This document shows positions 50,239 through 58,309 of a DNA stretch of 64,000 nt, in pieces. The stretch comes from Peterkaempfera sp044755465 (lineage in GTDB: Bacteria > Actinomycetota > Actinomycetes > Streptomycetales > Streptomycetaceae), in contig NZ_JBIVRB010000021.1 of NCBI RefSeq assembly GCF_044755465.1, forward strand, positions 1-64,000, in the 5' to 3' direction. Positions within the stretch are counted from its first letter, which is position 1. Every line of letters starts with the position of its first letter. The notes beneath the pieces were generated by a model. The model was not told where the DNA came from. It did not search any database and saw only the letters and a program-made list of their open reading frames with translations. The position numbers were made by a program, and so were the translations under genes.

Positions 50239-51567
50239 CTAGGCCAGGTCGTGCTGTATGTACCGGTGCAGTCCCCTGGCCAGGTCCTGCGGTGCCTCCT
50301 CGGCGAAGCAGCGCCGGGCCGTCTTCACCGCGATCCGGGCGTCGTGGCTGCTGTGCACGATGTCGATGGCGAGGTCATGGGCGAGGGCGAACGGGACCGT
50401 CAGCACCCTGCGCGGCGAGTACGTCCGGGGCAGCGCGGGGAGGCCGTCCGGCGAGCCGCCCATGATGATGTTCGTCGACACGGTCTGCTCGGAGCGGTTG
50501 GGGGTCCGGAAGTTCGGTGCGCGGCGGACCCGGTCCCAGTCGTACAGGCCGTTGCGGTAGGCGCTGGACAGTTCGGTGTGGAAGCTCCGGTGCCGCTCCG
50601 CGAAGTCACCCGCGCCCTGCTCCCGCAGCACCCAGATCTCGGAGGCCAGGCAGGTGACCGAGTCGCGCAGCGCGGGCAGGAAGCGGTTGGAGCAGGACGT
50701 CTTGAGCAGCACCTGCCGCAGCCCGAACTCCTGGCCCGTGTAGGCGCAGACCAGGGAGTTCAGCAGGGACGGGACGGTGATCCCGGTGCGGGTGGCCGCC
50801 TGCGCCAGGGCAGCGAAGAGTTCCTTGCCGAGGTCGAACGCGCAGCTGTCCTCGATCTCGATCTCGCCGGGGTGCGGTGCCGGGGAGGGTGACCAGGGGG
50901 TGGTGAAGCGCGTACCGTGCAGCTCCAGCCACTTGGCGGTGTTGTGCCTCCCGCGCGGCTGGTCCTCGTACTGCTTCACCTGCCTCGGTTGGACGCCGGT
51001 CGGGGTGTGCGGGAGCTGGTCCGGCGCGTTGACGACGGTGTCGTCCCGGGCCGCCCGGATGATCGCGCTCCGCAGGGCCGCCATGGCCGTGCCGTCGAAG
51101 AAGGAGTGGTGGGCGAGGTAGCAGAGCACGGTGCCGCCGGGGCCGTCCCCGACCACGAAGAACGTCGACTGGACGAACGCGTCCAACCGCTTCTCCACCA
51201 CCGCCTTCACGTCGGCCTCGGTCAGGGCGCCGAGGTACCGGAAGCTGTGCTCGAAGAAGTGGTCGATGCCGAAGACCTGCTGCCGGAGGCCGCCCTGTGC
51301 GTCCACCAGCACTCTGCTGCGTAATGCCTCGTAGCTGCGGCACATATGGGTGAGCAGGTTGCGCACCTGGCGCTCGGAGAGGTGGACGTCCAACTCCACG
51401 ATGTCGAAGCTGGAGACCCAGGTGTTCTCCGGGAAGGCCAACTGGTCCTCCAGGAGGGCGATCTGACTGGAGGCCAGCGGGTATCGGCCCGTCTCGGGCG
51501 CGATGTCCTCGCGTTCCTCGGCGGCGGCCGGCACCGCTCCACCCGTGGACGGGTTCTGGTGGGTCAT
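50239..51567 (-). CDS. Free-standing condensation-domain protein
   Basis: A 442-residue protein with the chloramphenicol-acetyltransferase-like condensation fold of non-ribosomal peptide synthetases and related acyltransferases. The catalytic HHxxxDG motif is intact (YLAHHSFFDGTAM), with upstream PLASSQIALLEDQ and FEHSFRYLG and downstream YDWDRVRRAPNF. No adenylation or carrier domain is fused, and no NRPS genes are adjacent. The ATG at 51567 is preceded by GGAGGCAGCAGCTGAG. It could be a stand-alone amide- or ester-forming enzyme or a relic of a cluster; the substrate is unknown. Confidence 0.82.
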   Translation of the reverse strand: MTHQNPSTGGAVPAAAEEREDIAPETGRYPLASSQIALLEDQLAFPENTWVSSFDIVELDVHLSERQVRNLLTHMCRSYEALRSRVLVDAQGGLRQQVFGIDHFFEHSFRYLGALTEADVKAVVEKRLDAFVQSTFFVVGDGPGGTVLCYLAHHSFFDGTAMAALRSAIIRAARDDTVVNAPDQLPHTPTGVQPRQVKQYEDQPRGRHNTAKWLELHGTRFTTPWSPSPAPHPGEIEIEDSCAFDLGKELFAALAQAATRTGITVPSLLNSLVCAYTGQEFGLRQVLLKTSCSNRFLPALRDSVTCLASEIWVLREQGAGDFAERHRSFHTELSSAYRNGLYDWDRVRRAPNFRTPNRSEQTVSTNIIMGGSPDGLPALPRTYSPRRVLTVPFALAHDLAIDIVHSSHDARIAVKTARRCFAEEAPQDLARGLHRYIQHDLA

Positions 51568-52174
51568 CTCAGCTGCTGCCTCCGGCTCGGGCGGGCCGTG
51601 CCCGCGCTGATCTGTGTCGGTCGACCGGGCCCCCGGGCGGCGGGGCGGTGCTTCAGCGGAACAGCCGCTCAAGGACAGCGACGCCGTCCTCGTCGCTGCC
51701 GGTGCCACCTCCTCGGCGGCCGCCTTCCGTTCTGGTGCGCCGGCCTCGGCAACGCCGTAGCCGGCTCAGGCTAGCAATCGGGGTGTCGCTTCGCATGCCC
51801 TCGAACGCGAGGATTTCCGAACCGCTCGGGCCCCGGGCGGCGGGCGACGAAGGCAACGAGAAATGGGCGCGGAAATGAGCGCGGATGCCCGCGCCGGGGA
51901 AATGGCGCATTCCGTCCGCGACGGGCAGGGGTGGGCCATTGCGGTGGCACCGGTGCTGCGGCGGGTGCAGCATGGAGGTGGCGATGAGGCTCGTCGTTGC
52001 CCGCATCCATCGGTGCTGATGGCCGCTACCGACTCCGCAGCGCATCCGGGAGGCCGCCATGGGTGAACGGCGCCGCGCCCCGCTTCCGTCCGGAGCACCG
52101 ACTCCGGGACGCCGTACGGAATGGGGTCTGATCATTCATGCCTCCTCCCCGCACACGGCATGCGGGAGGACCCG
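51568..52174. other. Intergenic region, 607 bp
   Basis: This lies between divergent genes (condensation-domain protein and SpoIIE phosphatase). A 67-codon frame at 51863-52066 lacks a ribosome-binding site and clear codon bias. I see no RNA gene or repeat in it. Confidence 0.55.
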
Positions 52175-53491
52175 ATGAGTCGCAGGGAAGCGGCGTCCCG
52201 CGCCGCCGATACCGGGGAGCGGGCCCCCGCGCGGCTGCGGCTGCTGGCGGACATCAGCATCGCGCTGGCCAGCAGCCTGGACGCGGAGGAGGCCCTGCGG
52301 CGGCTGTCGCACCGGCTGGTCCCGCAGTTCGCGGAGGCATGCGTGGTGGACCTGGTCGACGGCGACCGGGTACGCCGGATCGAGGTGACCCACCGCGACC
52401 CGGACCGGGCGCTGCGGGGGCTGACGGCGGGCGTCCTCCCCGGGCCGGACGACTCCGCCGCGCCGCTGGCCAGGGTGCTGCGCGGCGCGGGCCCGCTGAC
52501 CCTCACCGACCCCGTACGGCCCGCCGAGCCCGGCTCGCTGGAGGCCGTGCAGCAGGACCTCTACCGCACCCTGGAGGCCGGGCCGGTGCTGCTCGCGCCC
52601 ATGCGGGCCCGCCGTGAGGTGCTGGGCGCGCTCACCCTGATCCGGCCGCCCGGCGGGGAGCCCTTCGGCCGCGAGGACCGGATGCTGGCCACCGACCTGG
52701 GCCACCGGGCCGGGCTGGCCCTGGAGAACGCGCAGTTGTACGCGTTCCAGCAGAACACCGCCGAGCAGCTTCAGCGCTCCCTGCTGCCCGACCTGTCCGG
52801 CCTGGACTGGCTGCCGCTGGCCGCCCGCTACGTACCGGCCCGCGAGCGCGCCGAGGTCGGCGGCGACTGGTACGACGCCTTCCCGCTGCCCGACGGCACC
52901 ACGGTGCTGGCGATCGGCGACGTGATGGGGCACGACCTGGCCGCCGCCGTCCGGATGGGACAGCTGCGCAACATGCTGCGCGCCCTGGCGTACGACAGCG
53001 GGGGCTCCCCGGCGGAGGTGATGCGCCGGCTGGACCGGGTCATGCAGGGCATGACCACCATCGAACTGGTCACCGGAGTGATCACCCGGCTCCGCAGACC
53101 CGAGGCCGGCCCCTGGACGCTGACCTGGACCAACGCCGGGCATCCGCCGCCGCTGCTCACCCTGGGCGACGGCACCACCCGGCTGCTGGAAGGCGGCCAC
53201 GCGCCGATCCTCGGACTCGACCCGCAGCCGCCCCGCACCGACGCGACCCTCCCCCTGCCACCCGGCGCGACCGTGCTGCTCTACACCGACGGGCTGATCG
53301 AACGCCCCGGCGAGGACATCGGCCACGGCCTCACCCGGCTGCGCCAGCACGCGGCGACCCTGGCCACCGCCCCGCTGCCGGTCTTCTGCGACGAACTGCT
53401 CACCCGGCTGGCCACCGGCTACCACGACGACGTCGCCGTACTCGCCTTCCGGGTGCCCGAGGCACCCGGGCCCCCGGCCGCAGCGGATTGA
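52175..53491 (+). CDS. GAF-SpoIIE (PP2C-type) serine phosphatase
   Basis: A 438-residue cytosolic protein. Residues about 20-190 form a GAF-like sensor (LRLLADISIALASSLDAEEA through GHRAGLALENAQLYAFQQN); the rest is a SpoIIE-type phosphatase with VGGDWYDAFPLPDGTTVLAI, GDVMGHDLAAAVRMGQLRN, TNAGHPPPLL and LLYTDGLIERPGEDI, including the metal-binding aspartates, and ends YHDDVAVLAF. Such phosphatases dephosphorylate anti-anti-sigma factors. The ATG at 52175 has GGGAGGA 4-5 bp upstream. No partner is adjacent; the anti-sigma-like ATPase at 19.6-20.1 kb is too distant to assume a link. Confidence 0.92.
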   Translation: MSRREAASRAADTGERAPARLRLLADISIALASSLDAEEALRRLSHRLVPQFAEACVVDLVDGDRVRRIEVTHRDPDRALRGLTAGVLPGPDDSAAPLARVLRGAGPLTLTDPVRPAEPGSLEAVQQDLYRTLEAGPVLLAPMRARREVLGALTLIRPPGGEPFGREDRMLATDLGHRAGLALENAQLYAFQQNTAEQLQRSLLPDLSGLDWLPLAARYVPARERAEVGGDWYDAFPLPDGTTVLAIGDVMGHDLAAAVRMGQLRNMLRALAYDSGGSPAEVMRRLDRVMQGMTTIELVTGVITRLRRPEAGPWTLTWTNAGHPPPLLTLGDGTTRLLEGGHAPILGLDPQPPRTDATLPLPPGATVLLYTDGLIERPGEDIGHGLTRLRQHAATLATAPLPVFCDELLTRLATGYHDDVAVLAFRVPEAPGPPAAAD

Positions 53492-53520
53492 GCCCGGCCC
53501 GACCTCCCCACGAGGGCCCG

Positions 53521-54426
53521 TCACTCATGCCGGGGTGCGGGCCCGGTGGGTGGGTCCGGGTCGGGCGCCGGGGCCCGGTCCGGGGAGGCCGGCGGGCGGG
53601 GCTGGAAGCGGACCGGGGCGCTGAAGCGGGCGCGGCGGGCGGCGCGGCGGAAGGTGGTGAGGGCGGCGGGGCCGGCGATGAGGACGCAGACGAAGTTGGT
53701 CACGGCGCGGCCGGTGTCCCAGCCGAGCGAGGTGGTGGCGTCGAAGACGAGGTAGCGGTGCCACTGCTCGGTGAACGGCAGGCCGGGCAGGTAGGCGATG
53801 GAGCTACCCGGGTCCAGGGAGAAGGGCCAGAAGGACAGGTTGAGCAGGAAGCCGAAGAGGTAGCCGGAGGCGGAGCCGTACAAGGCGAGCAGCACGATCT
53901 CGGCCTTCCCCCGGGCGCGCGGCAGCAGCCCGGCGAGCATGCCGACGAAGGCGCAGCCGAACATCTGGTACGGCATCCACGGGCCGACGCCGCCGGTGAG
54001 CAGCGCCGAGGCGAAGAGCGAGGTGCAGCCGAGGGTGAAGCCGAAGCCGGGGCCGAAGACCCGGCCGGCCAGCACCAGGACGAAGAAGACCGTCTCCACT
54101 CCGGCGGTGCCGGCGCCCATCGGGCGCAGGGCGGCGTTGACGGCGGACAGCACGCCGAGGATGGCCAGGGCCTTGGCGTCGATGCCGCCGTCGGCGATCT
54201 GGGCGAAGACCACGGCGAGTACGAGCAGCAGCAGCACCCCGAAGATCAGCGGGGGCGCGTACGAGGCGCCGACGTTGCCCGGGGCGACGGCGAACGGCCA
54301 GAAGAAGGCGACCAGTCCGACGAAGGCGGCCAGCACCACGGTGACGACGGCCATGGCGTGCACCCGGACGGCGGTGGTCCGGGCGGTGGCGGGGCGCGGC
54401 CGGGCGGCGGCCGGTGGGCTGCTCAT
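53521..54426 (-). CDS. ECF transporter substrate-binding (S) component
   Basis: A 301-residue membrane protein with about six helices: AMAVVTVVLAAFVGLVAFF, PLIFGVLLLLVLAVVFAQI, FFVLVLAGRVFGPGFGFTLG and MFGCAFVGMLAGLLPRARG stand out, followed by a proline-rich cytosolic tail. The PYQMFGCAF and SLGWDTGRAVTN loops fit ECF S-components of the CbrT/HtsT type. It is the last gene of the ECF operon and overlaps the ATPase gene by 4 bp. Cobalamin or a precursor is the expected substrate because the operon is read from a cobalamin riboswitch; this is inference from context. Confidence 0.84.
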   Translation of the reverse strand: MSSPPAAARPRPATARTTAVRVHAMAVVTVVLAAFVGLVAFFWPFAVAPGNVGASYAPPLIFGVLLLLVLAVVFAQIADGGIDAKALAILGVLSAVNAALRPMGAGTAGVETVFFVLVLAGRVFGPGFGFTLGCTSLFASALLTGGVGPWMPYQMFGCAFVGMLAGLLPRARGKAEIVLLALYGSASGYLFGFLLNLSFWPFSLDPGSSIAYLPGLPFTEQWHRYLVFDATTSLGWDTGRAVTNFVCVLIAGPAALTTFRRAARRARFSAPVRFQPRPPASPDRAPAPDPDPPTGPAPRHE

Positions 54427-56096
54427 CGGTCGTCTCCGTTCGCGGTGAGGGCGGCGCCGACCTGGACCGGGGTGAGGTACGGCAGGGGCGCGAGGATCTT
54501 GGCGGTCTGCGGCGCGAAGGCGGGTGAGGCCACGATGACGTCGGCGGTGGGGCCGTCGGCGACGATCTCGCCCTCGGCCATGACGACGACGCGGTCGGCG
54601 CTCGCGGCGACGAACTCCACGTCATGGGTGGCGACCACGACGCTGCGCCCGGCGGCGGCCAGCTCGTCCACGATCCGGGTGAGTGCCTGCTTGGCCTGGT
54701 AGTCCAGGCCCCGGGTCGGTTCGTCCAGCAGCACCACGGTGGGCGCGGCGGTGAGCTGGATCGCCAGGACCAGGGCGAGTTTCTGGCCCTCGGACAGGTC
54801 GCGGGGGTGCAGTTCGTCGGGGATGCCGGGGGCGAGCCGGTCGAGGATGGCTCGGGCGGCGGGTTCGGCGGTGCGGCCGGTCTCCCGGTCGGCCTGGGCG
54901 AGTTCGGCGCGGACGGTCTCCAGGTAGAGCAGGTCGGTGGGTGCCTGGGGTACCAGGCCCACGGGTCGGCGTACCGCCCGTGGGACCGGGCGGCGCCGGG
55001 CGAACAGCCCGTGCCCGGTGGCGGGCTCGGCCTCCGGCGCCGGTGCGGACCCGGCCACCGTCACCCGGCCGGCCTGCCGGGGTCCGGCCCCGTGCAGCGC
55101 CCAGAGCAGGGACGACTTGCCGGAGCCGTTGCGGCCCATCAGCGCGGTGACCTGCCCGGCTCGCAGATCGAGGTCGACCTCGCGGACCGCGACCACGTCG
55201 CCGTGGCGGACCACGACGCCCCGCGCGGTCAGCAGCACGGGCGGGCCGGCGGGCACGGCCGGGCGCGGCGGCGGTACGGGCAGCGGGGTGAGCCGGGCGC
55301 GCAGCGGGGCGGCGGCGCGGCGGGCGTCGCGTACGGAGAGCGGCAGCGGGTCCCAGCCCGCCAGCCGGCCCAGGTCCACCACGGGCGGGGCGACCGTGGC
55401 GGCGCGGAAGACGGTGGCGGGCGGGCCGTCGGTGACGGTGCCGTCGCCGGTCAGGTGGATGACGCGGTCGGCGTACTGCACCACGCGTTCCAGCCGGTGT
55501 TCGGCGAGCAGGACGGTGACGCCGAGGTCGTGGACGAGCCGGGTGACGGCGGCCAGCACCTCTTCGGCGGCGGTCGGGTCGAGGGCCGAGGTGGGTTCGT
55601 CGAGGACCAGCACCCGGGGGTGCGCGGTGAGGACGGAGCCGATGGCGACGCGCTGCTGCTGGCCGCCGGACAGTTCGCTCAGCGCGCGGTGCCGCAGGTC
55701 GGCCAGGCCGAGCAGGTCGAGGGTCTCCTCGACGCGTTTGCGCATCACGTCGGCCGGTATGGCCAACTGCTCCATGGCGTAGGCGAGTTCCTCCTCGACG
55801 GTGTCGGTGACGAAGCCGGCCGGCGGGTCCTGGCCGACCACGCCGACGACGTCCGCGAGTTCGCGCGGCGGGTGGTGGGCGGTGTCGCGGCCGTCGACGG
55901 TCACCCGGCCGGCGAGGGTGCCGCCGGTGAAGTGCGGTACCAGGCCGTTGACGGTGCCGAGCAGGGTGGACTTGCCCGCGCCGGTCCGGCCGACGACCAG
56001 GCACAGTTCGCCCTCCTCGATCCGGAGGTCGACCTCCCGCAGCACGGGTTCGGCCGCGCCGTCGTACACCACGCTGACCTGGTCGAAGCGGATCAC
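54423..56096 (-). CDS. ECF transporter tandem ATPase (EcfA-EcfA' fusion)
   Basis: A 557-residue protein with two ABC domains. Domain 1 has Walker A LVVGRTGAGKSTLLG (36-44), signature ALSELSGGQQQRVAIG and Walker B RVLVLDEPTSALDPT. Domain 2 has ALMGRNGSGKSSLLWAL, DLSEGQKLALVLAIQ and VVLLDEPTRGLDYQ. Both sites look competent. In many actinobacteria the two ATPases of ECF transporters are fused in this way. GTG 56096 overlaps the EcfT stop by 4 bp; the much longer open frame upstream only reads other genes out of frame. It powers the S-component and EcfT encoded in the same operon. Confidence 0.92.
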   Translation of the reverse strand: MIRFDQVSVVYDGAAEPVLREVDLRIEEGELCLVVGRTGAGKSTLLGTVNGLVPHFTGGTLAGRVTVDGRDTAHHPPRELADVVGVVGQDPPAGFVTDTVEEELAYAMEQLAIPADVMRKRVEETLDLLGLADLRHRALSELSGGQQQRVAIGSVLTAHPRVLVLDEPTSALDPTAAEEVLAAVTRLVHDLGVTVLLAEHRLERVVQYADRVIHLTGDGTVTDGPPATVFRAATVAPPVVDLGRLAGWDPLPLSVRDARRAAAPLRARLTPLPVPPPRPAVPAGPPVLLTARGVVVRHGDVVAVREVDLDLRAGQVTALMGRNGSGKSSLLWALHGAGPRQAGRVTVAGSAPAPEAEPATGHGLFARRRPVPRAVRRPVGLVPQAPTDLLYLETVRAELAQADRETGRTAEPAARAILDRLAPGIPDELHPRDLSEGQKLALVLAIQLTAAPTVVLLDEPTRGLDYQAKQALTRIVDELAAAGRSVVVATHDVEFVAASADRVVVMAEGEIVADGPTADVIVASPAFAPQTAKILAPLPYLTPVQVGAALTANGDDR

Positions 56097-57313
56097 AGCT
56101 GGGCCTCGGGGGTGTCGGTGCCCGTGGCCGCCGGGCGGCGGGCCGCGCTCGGGGTACGGGCGGGCGGTGGCGCGGCGATGCCCGCGCCGCCGGCGAGCAG
56201 CACGGCGGCGGCGGGCAGCAGCGGCAGGGACGGCCAGTGCAGCGGGTAGAGCGTCGGGTTGAGGTCGTTGGCGTCGTAGCCCACGGTCAGGAAGAGCACG
56301 GTCGCGGCGGCGCAGCCGCAGACGGCGACGATCCACTCCGGCGCCCGCCAGGGGTCGGGCCGGTAGCTGGTGCGGCGTACCCGGCGGCCGCCCAGGGCCA
56401 GCCCGGCGCAGCAGAGCAGCGAGCCGGCGAGGAGGGCGGGCAGGCCCAGGGCGCGCGGGGCGGTGCCGCCCAGCAGCCCGTACACGCCGGTGCACAGGCC
56501 CAGCATGCCCAGCAGCATCAGGGCGCCGGTGATCCGGCGGGAGGTGCGGGTGGCGTTGCCGGCCCGGCCGTAGCCACGGGAGTCCATGGCGGCCGCCAGG
56601 TGGAGGGAGCGTTCCAGGGCGTCCTCCAGCACCGGGATGATGATGCTGCGCAGGGCCCGCAGGCCCTTGGCCGGGTCGGCTCGCAGGCGGCGGGCGCGGT
56701 TGACCCGCTGGGCGCTCTCCACGAGCTGGGGCGCCACGCTGAGGGAGACGGTGACGGCGACGCCGAGTTCGTACAGCGCCCCGGGCAGGACGCGCAGGGC
56801 GCGTTTGGGGTTGGCCAGGGTGTTGGCGGCGCCGATGCAGCACAGCAGGCAGGCCAGCCGCAGGCCGTCGATCGCGGAGGAGAGGGTGGCCTCCAGGGAG
56901 ACCGGGCCGCCGAGTTGGATGCCCGCGTACCAGGACGGCGTGGGGATGTGCGGCAGGTGGAAGAGGATGTGGTCGCCGGGGGTGATGCCGGTGGCGAAGA
57001 CGCAGCGGAAGACCACCCGGAGGGCGATGACGACCAGGGCCATGCCCAGGTAGTAGCGGAAGCCTCGGGCCCAGGGGGCGTCGGTGCGGCGTTCGGTGAC
57101 GACCCAGCCGAGGACGGCCAGCACCAGGGCGAGCAGCAGCGGGTTGGTGGTGCGGCTGACGGCGGTGGCCAGCCCGATGCCCCAGATCCACCACGCCACC
57201 GGGTGCAGCGTGCGCGGCAGCCGCCGACCGGAGCGGGGGCGGTCGGCCGGGGCGCCGCCCGCGCGCGGGGGGCCGGGCGCGGGCGAGCGCGGGGGGTGGG
57301 CCGGTGTGGACAC
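56093..57313 (-). CDS. ECF transporter transmembrane (T) component
   Basis: A 406-residue EcfT protein. A membrane-spanning N-terminal half (HPVAWWIWGIGLATAVS, YYLGMALVVIALRVVF, SSAIDGLRLACLLCC) leads to the coupling region LEDALERSLHLAAAMDSRGYGR, whose A-x-x-x-R-G-type motif contacts the ATPases. More helices follow, with a disordered C terminus. The start is GTG 57313, only 3 bp after the preceding stop codon. Gene order T, A, S on one strand makes a complete group II-like dedicated ECF transporter. Confidence 0.9.
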   Translation of the reverse strand: MSTPAHPPRSPAPGPPRAGGAPADRPRSGRRLPRTLHPVAWWIWGIGLATAVSRTTNPLLLALVLAVLGWVVTERRTDAPWARGFRYYLGMALVVIALRVVFRCVFATGITPGDHILFHLPHIPTPSWYAGIQLGGPVSLEATLSSAIDGLRLACLLCCIGAANTLANPKRALRVLPGALYELGVAVTVSLSVAPQLVESAQRVNRARRLRADPAKGLRALRSIIIPVLEDALERSLHLAAAMDSRGYGRAGNATRTSRRITGALMLLGMLGLCTGVYGLLGGTAPRALGLPALLAGSLLCCAGLALGGRRVRRTSYRPDPWRAPEWIVAVCGCAAATVLFLTVGYDANDLNPTLYPLHWPSLPLLPAAAVLLAGGAGIAAPPPARTPSAARRPAATGTDTPEAQL

Positions 57314-57316
57314 CGG

Positions 57317-58309
57317 CTACTCCGACCGGCGGCGCCGGCGGACCCGGAGCGCGGTGGCGCCCGCGATGGCCGCGACGACGGCTGCGGTCAGCGTGATCGG
57401 CAGGACGGAGCCCGACGACTGGTGGGGTGCGGCGGTGGGGGCGGCGTCCAGTACGGACACCGTGGGTGACGGGTCGCCGGGGGGCGCCGCGCCCGTGGTG
57501 CTGGACGGCGGCGTGCTGGACGGCGGTGGTGTGGTGCCGGGCGGGCCGGTGGGCGTCGCGGTGGGCGGCTTGGCGGTGGGGGCCGTGGCGGTCGGCTCGG
57601 CGGAGGCGGTGGGCGTTTCGGAGGCGGTGGGCGTTTCGGAGGCGGTGGGGGGACGGCTGGTGATCGGCGGCTTGGCCGGGGGTGCGGCCGGCCGGGTCGT
57701 CGTCGGTGGCGGCGCGGGCGGCTCGGCGGCGCTGCCGGGTGCGGTGTTGTGCGCCCGTACGGTGTCCGGGGAGAAGGTCGGACGGCCCTCGGTGCCCGCG
57801 ATATTGGTGGCCCCGAAGATCCACAGGTCGACGCTGCCCGGCTTGGGGTGGTAGCTCATCGCGCCGAGCTGGCTGTAGGACCAGCTGTTCCGGCCGGGGT
57901 CGGCGTGCCAGTACGACCAGTACGCGGTCGCGGGCGGGGTGAGCACGCACGACTCGTCCTTGGACGTCGGGTACTGCCTGCCGCCCTGGTAGCCGGCGAA
58001 GCCGATCCGGCAGATGAAGGCCGGGCCGTCGTGCTGGGTGCCGGTGGTCTGCCAGCCGCCCTGGTTGAGCAGGGTGTAGCCGGTGGTCGGCGTCGTACCG
58101 CAGGAGCGCAGCAGCGGGCCGCCCCAGTGGCTGAAGTCCACCGCGAGCACCACTCCGGAGCCGGTGGTGCACTCGGTCATCGGCAGCGGGTTCGCCGCTG
58201 CGGGTACGGCGCCGCCGAGCAGGCCGCCGAGGACGACGGCGAGCAGCGCGGCCCAGCCGCCCCGCCGCCGGGTGCGGCGGCGGGGCGCGGTGCGGGCGGG
58301 GGCCGTCAT
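57317..58309 (-). CDS. Secreted, membrane-anchored SCO2322-like protein of the cobalamin locus
   Basis: A 330-residue protein with a twin-Arg-rich signal peptide (WAALLAVVLGGLLGGAVPAAA), an extracytoplasmic domain of about 150 residues with paired cysteines (MTECTTGSG, RSCGTTPTTG, FICRIGFAGYQGG, DESCVLTPPATAYWSYWHA, LWIFGATNIAG), a Pro/Thr-rich stalk of about 90 residues, and a C-terminal transmembrane helix with an Arg-rich tail. The YWSYW...W.Y..LG...PK.G.V..W pattern resembles SCO2322-type proteins and, loosely, the DUF4430/transcobalamin beta domain. The same domain opens the next protein in the operon. The ATG at 58309 overlaps the upstream stop by 4 bp. I infer a surface cobalamin-handling role. 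Confidence 0.75.
   Translation of the reverse strand: MTAPARTAPRRRTRRRGGWAALLAVVLGGLLGGAVPAAANPLPMTECTTGSGVVLAVDFSHWGGPLLRSCGTTPTTGYTLLNQGGWQTTGTQHDGPAFICRIGFAGYQGGRQYPTSKDESCVLTPPATAYWSYWHADPGRNSWSYSQLGAMSYHPKPGSVDLWIFGATNIAGTEGRPTFSPDTVRAHNTAPGSAAEPPAPPPTTTRPAAPPAKPPITSRPPTASETPTASETPTASAEPTATAPTAKPPTATPTGPPGTTPPPSSTPPSSTTGAAPPGDPSPTVSVLDAAPTAAPHQSSGSVLPITLTAAVVAAIAGATALRVRRRRRSE

Noticed and set aside
51863..52066. Plus-strand frame of 67 codons
   Set aside because: No ribosome-binding site or recognisable features in a non-coding gap.
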